From Haloferula sp. BvORR071 (lineage in GTDB: Bacteria > Verrucomicrobiota > Verrucomicrobiia > Verrucomicrobiales > Akkermansiaceae): 45,842 nucleotides of DNA. This document shows, in pieces, positions 42,833 to 45,842 of this stretch. The notes under the pieces are model-generated. The model made no database searches and was not told where the DNA came from. It saw only the letters and a program-made list of their open reading frames with translations. Where the stretch lies: positions 1-45,842 of the forward strand of contig NZ_BATP01000014.1 in assembly GCF_000739615.1 (NCBI RefSeq), given 5' to 3'. Within the stretch, counting starts at the first letter, position 1. Every line of letters begins with the position of its first letter. Made by a program: the position numbers and the translations under genes.

Positions 42833-43143
42833 GGCTGGTTTCGGGTGAACAACCAACATCGCCTCTTCAGCCCTCTCCGGATCCCGCGGCCGTGGGAATG
42901 CCGCAGGGGAAAGGGGGACCCGGCGAGGGTGCCGGACACGGGACGGCTCTCAAGAGGGCCGGACCGTGCCCGCTCGGGACAGAGTCCCTCGCCGGGTCTC
43001 CGGAGAAACGATCGGGAAATCGTTTCGCCGGACAAAATCAGTGATGTTGCAGGCTTGGACGATTTCTCGTCCGGGTGTGGGGTGTCAGTGTCGGGTGTGG
43101 AACAGCAATTGTCAGGTTGCTTGTCGGGTGATCTTTCGTGCGC
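42833..43143. other. Leader region of the surface operon (311 bases)
   Basis: Lies between the DPBB gene's stop and the first gene of the surface operon, on the same strand. It contains three consecutive hairpins (separate entry). Between the last hairpin and the start codon is a purine/pyrimidine-mixed stretch with no clear T-run, so a simple terminator for the upstream gene is not obvious. Confidence 0.6.
42917..43072 (-). ncRNA. Candidate structured leader RNA with three hairpins
   Basis: In minus-strand order: hairpin GGACGA-GAAA-TCGTCC with a GNRA-type tetraloop (43057-43072); a 13-pair hairpin with one mismatch, arms TCCGGcGAAACGAT and ATCGTTTCtCCGGA (42999-43032); and a 13-bp perfect stem GACCCGGCGAGGG / CCCTCGCCGGGTC (42917-42929 with 42986-42998) enclosing further helices. 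The second and third stems abut with no unpaired base. I match no known riboswitch class. It could be a cis-regulatory leader, an attenuator or a small RNA. Confidence 0.5.
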
Positions 43144-43938
43144 TCAGCGCTGCGGCAGGCCGCCTCTACCCCAGCCGGACCAAGGTCCGCGGGGTACGTC
43201 GCGGGCTTCCACGAAGCGCCATTGGACGCGTTCGCCGCTGCGGAAGCCAAGGTAGTCGCGCACCGCCGGGCTGATATCGATGCCAGCGGAGTTGTTGCGG
43301 TTGCCGCGGGGCGGCTCACTACCGAAAACGTATTGCCAGTGGTCGACCTCGAAAGGGCCGACGTCTTCCCACTGGGCGTAGCAAACCTTGCCCTCGCGGT
43401 GGATCGCGATCCAGTGACCCTTGCAGACGGAGATGCCGTCGCCGCGATACTCGCGCCAGAACCAGGGGATCACGTCAGAAGCCTCCGGCCGGTGTGCCCC
43501 ACCCCGCGCTACATCATTGTAAGGCAGGGCGATGTAGAAAGGGTTCAGCTTCGGCACGAAACCGGCAGGCAAGTAGCCGTTGCGATGATCGGGATCATCG
43601 TAGCCGCCGAAGTTCGACTGCCAGTTCATATCCCAGGAGCTCATGGTGTTGGGCACCGGGTTGTGCTGGGTAGGCAGCTCGCCCACCCAAAACACGGTGC
43701 CAACCACATTGCTCCGCCAGCCCGTGAAGCGCTGGAGCGTGTCCTTGTCAGCTTCCACTACCACACGGGCGCGGTCGGGAATGCCAAAAGGATCGCTCAA
43801 TCCCGGCAGGGCCTGCCGGCGGTTTTCCAAAAGATCCCCGTGAATCTGCTCCAACCGCTCGCCCAAAAGCGAAGCGGCACCCGCCACAGGGAGCATCCCC
43901 GGTGCGAGCGCGAGCAGAGTGGAGAGGAAAACCTTCAT
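43144..43938 (-). CDS. Exported protein with a double-psi beta-barrel-like domain
   Basis: A 264-residue exported protein with signal peptide MKVFLSTLLALAPGMLPVAG. The C-terminal half has the DPBB layout of RlpA and barwin-like proteins: YIALPYNDV early, then IHREGKVCYAQWEDVGPF with the conserved Asp-x-Gly-Pro-Phe, and AGIDISPAVRDYLGF, then a final strand RVQWRFVEA. RlpA relatives act on glycan strands in the wall; whether this one is an enzyme is unknown. It is upstream of, and co-directional with, the surface operon. Confidence 0.75.
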   Translation of the reverse strand: MKVFLSTLLALAPGMLPVAGAASLLGERLEQIHGDLLENRRQALPGLSDPFGIPDRARVVVEADKDTLQRFTGWRSNVVGTVFWVGELPTQHNPVPNTMSSWDMNWQSNFGGYDDPDHRNGYLPAGFVPKLNPFYIALPYNDVARGGAHRPEASDVIPWFWREYRGDGISVCKGHWIAIHREGKVCYAQWEDVGPFEVDHWQYVFGSEPPRGNRNNSAGIDISPAVRDYLGFRSGERVQWRFVEARDVPRGPWSGWGRGGLPQR

Positions 43939-44341
43939 GAACGAATTTCAAAAAATTTCACCCACGGGGGTTGGTCGGGGCCGACTATGGACTATAAAGG
44001 AATTCAAACAAGAAATTTCTAACGAATTTTTGAACGATCTGAAAGCACAGATGTCTAAGGACATTTCCAAAGACATAACCCATAATGATCAACGGCTTGC
44101 GCCGGATCCGGGATTATCGACCGCGGGCTGAAAGCTCTCCGCTAGCCCCGAAAAAGACGGGAAAAAGTCCCGCTCCAACGTCATTCCCCCGCCCTGCCCG
44201 GAGGCCAACGACGGGGAAATGGCGCGGAACGATCGAACTCATAGACCCCTGTAGAGAAGCAGGAGGAGGGGCCCGGAACAATGAAATTTTTACTCTGTTT
44301 GAATAACTCGTTGTCTGAACAATCAGATACGAAAGTTTTTT
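43939..44341. other. AT-rich intergenic region (403 bases)
   Basis: Separates the start of the DPBB gene from the stop of mutL, both minus strand. The half next to the DPBB gene is AT-rich (about 43945-44060) and is the likely promoter region, with TATAGT near 43995 on the minus strand as a weak -10 candidate. A plus-strand terminator-like hairpin lies at the other end. Short reading frames here lack support. Confidence 0.5.
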
Positions 44342-44342
44342 T
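44309..44342 (+). terminator. Terminator-like hairpin with no gene before it
   Basis: TCTGA-ACAA-TCAGA, extended by CGT/ACG across a small internal loop, is followed by AAAG and a T7 run on the plus strand. No plus-strand gene precedes it, so it may end an unannotated small RNA, or be fortuitous. Confidence 0.35.
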
Positions 44343-45842
44343 CAAACAGCACCGGACTTACCCCCGGCAAAGCGCCGCTCGAGGTCGCGCAGGGAAAATT
44401 CCGTAAGGGTCGGCCGCCCGTCTGGTGCACAGTAGGGCAGCTCGCAGCGGAACAGGATTTCCAGCAGTTTCATGGCCTCCTGCGGCCGTGGGGCCTCCGC
44501 CCCGGCAGCCCGCCGCGCCAAATATCGCGCCAGCATCTCGAAGGCCAGCCGCGCCCCAGGGGCCTGGCCAGCCACCAGATCGTCGATCAGGCCGCCCAAG
44601 AAACTCCTGGCATCGCCAATCTTGAGGAAATCCGGCAGCGAACCAATCCGCAGGGTCCCGGAGCCGAAGTCCTCGAGTTCGATCCCCGCCCGCGCAAACT
44701 CCTCACGGTGGCGCAGGGCAACCTCGCATTCCCGAGGCCCCGGTTCCAAGAGCAGCGGCACCAGCAGGGCCTGAGCATGAAATGAATCGTTCGATTCAAG
44801 CCATCGTTCGTACAAAATACGCTCGCGCGCCGCCCGTGGATCAAGCAGCACCAATCCATCCGCCGACTCCAGAATCGCAAAGCGTTCATGCAGAGTCCCG
44901 ACCATCCGGAAAGGCGGGGCTTTTGAAACGGGATCTTCCTCCTGCTGCGGAATCAACACCGGAGCCGTCAAGGATTGCACCACAGCCCCCGAACGAGCGC
45001 TTGATACAGGAATTTCAAGCTGCCGTTGCACCGGAATACTTGCTGGCCAGACGGTGGCTGGGCGCGCGGAGGGCACCGCGGCCGGCACTGTGCCCTGAGT
45101 CGCCGGGCGCCCCGGCAGCGGCTGAGCTTGGGGCCCCGGACGTTTGGCAGCAGTGGCCTGCGCCAGCCCCTCGCGGACGGCATTTGCCAGCACTTCGCGG
45201 AGTTCATGCGGCCGGTGCAGGCGGATCTCACGCTTCGCCGGGTGGACATTCACATCCACCAAGTGCGGCTCCAGATCGATCCACAGCCAGGCGCAGGGGT
45301 GCAGGCCATCGGCCAAGGCACCGCGGAAGCCCTCGGCCAAGCCGCGGGAGATCGCCGAGTCCTCGACCGGGCGACCGTTCAGGAAGACGCACTGGTGGCG
45401 GCGGCCCTTGCGGGCATGGAGAGCTGGCAGGACGAAGCCCTCGACCGACACCCCGTTGCCGTGGGTCAGCGGCAGCGAGACCAGCTCGCGGCCCAGATCG
45501 GTGCCGGTCATCCAGCGCACCCGGTCCAGCCGCGACATCCCGCCCGGCAGGTCGAAAACCTCGCGCTCGTCCTTACGAAACCGAAACCGCACCCCCGCCG
45601 CAGCCAAGGCGTGCAAGCGGAGCTGATGCTCGACGTGAGCTGCCTCAGTGGTCTCGGCGCGCAGGAACTTGCGTCGCGCCGGGATATTGAAAAACAGGTC
45701 GCGCACCTCCACCACCGTGCCCGGGGCGCAGCCGGCCTCGCGCACATCGCGCATAACCCCCCCCTCCACGGCGATCTCGGTGCCGGAAACGGCGGAGGGC
45801 TCGCGGGTGATCAAGCGGAAGCGCGAGACGCTGGCGATGCTC
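44342..45842 (-). CDS. mutL: DNA mismatch repair protein MutL (partial, N-terminus cut by window edge)
   Basis: About 500 residues of MutL; roughly the first 100, with the start of the GHKL ATPase, lie beyond the window. Seen are SIASVSRFRL, GTVVEVRDLFFNIPARRKFL, the ATPase-end motif DVNVHPAKREI, a Pro/Ala-rich linker (about 230-310 of the visible part) and the C-terminal dimerisation domain. The endonuclease motif D-Q-H-A-x2-E-x4-E reads DPRAARERILYE, and the metal-site C-P-H-G-R-P reads CAPDGRP, so nuclease activity is doubtful. The gene is otherwise intact to its stop. Confidence 0.95.
   Translation of the reverse strand, partial: SIASVSRFRLITREPSAVSGTEIAVEGGVMRDVREAGCAPGTVVEVRDLFFNIPARRKFLRAETTEAAHVEHQLRLHALAAAGVRFRFRKDEREVFDLPGGMSRLDRVRWMTGTDLGRELVSLPLTHGNGVSVEGFVLPALHARKGRRHQCVFLNGRPVEDSAISRGLAEGFRGALADGLHPCAWLWIDLEPHLVDVNVHPAKREIRLHRPHELREVLANAVREGLAQATAAKRPGPQAQPLPGRPATQGTVPAAVPSARPATVWPASIPVQRQLEIPVSSARSGAVVQSLTAPVLIPQQEEDPVSKAPPFRMVGTLHERFAILESADGLVLLDPRAARERILYERWLESNDSFHAQALLVPLLLEPGPRECEVALRHREEFARAGIELEDFGSGTLRIGSLPDFLKIGDARSFLGGLIDDLVAGQAPGARLAFEMLARYLARRAAGAEAPRPQEAMKLLEILFRCELPYCAPDGRPTLTEFSLRDLERRFAGGKSGAV

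Noticed and set aside
42917..43072. Cyclic di-GMP or other known riboswitch
   Set aside because: The tetraloop and stems do not match consensus elements I know; kept only as a structured leader candidate.
43919..44131. 70-codon plus-strand reading frame
   Set aside because: Overlaps the start of the DPBB gene antisense, and no ribosome site or family is seen.

Overview
The window looks like a chromosomal segment of a GC-rich member of the Verrucomicrobiota, probably near Luteolibacter/Verrucomicrobiaceae. This is inferred from the mix of genes: a DUF1080 (3-keto-disaccharide hydrolase) protein, twin-arginine exported proteins of the RRxFLKRTGG type, secretin-tail proteins resembling the C-terminal part of verrucomicrobial secretins, and many short secreted proteins of unknown function. 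I see no rRNA, tRNA, CRISPR array, transposase or integrase.

Layout. 0-8.7 kb holds stress and housekeeping-type genes: a DUF892 ferritin-like protein, two NarL-type response regulators lying tail to tail, a small WYL-like protein, an FAD oxidoreductase whose Rieske tail is thrown out of frame in a C-run, a YghA-type SDR, a DUF1080 protein, a YpsA-like protein and a UPF0173 metal-dependent hydrolase. 8.7-14.6 kb is a more AT-rich island with two modules, each a Tat-exported beta-rich protein followed by one or two membrane-tethered helical proteins. The modules are delimited by three direct repeats of about 132 bp derived from the 5' end of the UPF0173 gene. 14.6-16.5 kb has an FKBP isomerase with its terminator and a divergent GH25-like lipoprotein.

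16.5-23.9 kb is a co-directional array of exported paralogues made of two alternating families, here called A and B. Three A-B pairs are present, one of them fused into a single protein, plus a lone A. All resemble a shortened secretin C-terminal domain. A serpin-family protein and a small membrane protein lie just upstream. 23.9-28.0 kb has a GNAT-nitrilase fusion, a Kef-type antiporter and a small membrane protein. In the 293-bp gap between the fusion and the antiporter are two hairpins with the same loop but different stems. 28.2-36.1 kb has a ZnuD-like TonB receptor, ThiD, membrane proteins, a lipoprotein alpha/beta hydrolase, a zinc-ribbon/HEAT-like membrane protein and a C4 zinc-ribbon coiled-coil protein.

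36.5-43.9 kb is a surface or secretion locus on the minus strand: a DPBB-fold exported protein, a strongly structured 156-base leader, three overlapping genes for secreted proteins, then a GspI-GspJ-GspK-like pseudopilin operon. The last gene is mutL, cut by the window edge, with a degenerate endonuclease motif.

The strongest candidates for something undescribed are the repeat-bounded Tat/lipoprotein modules and the A-B secretin-tail array with its natural fusion.
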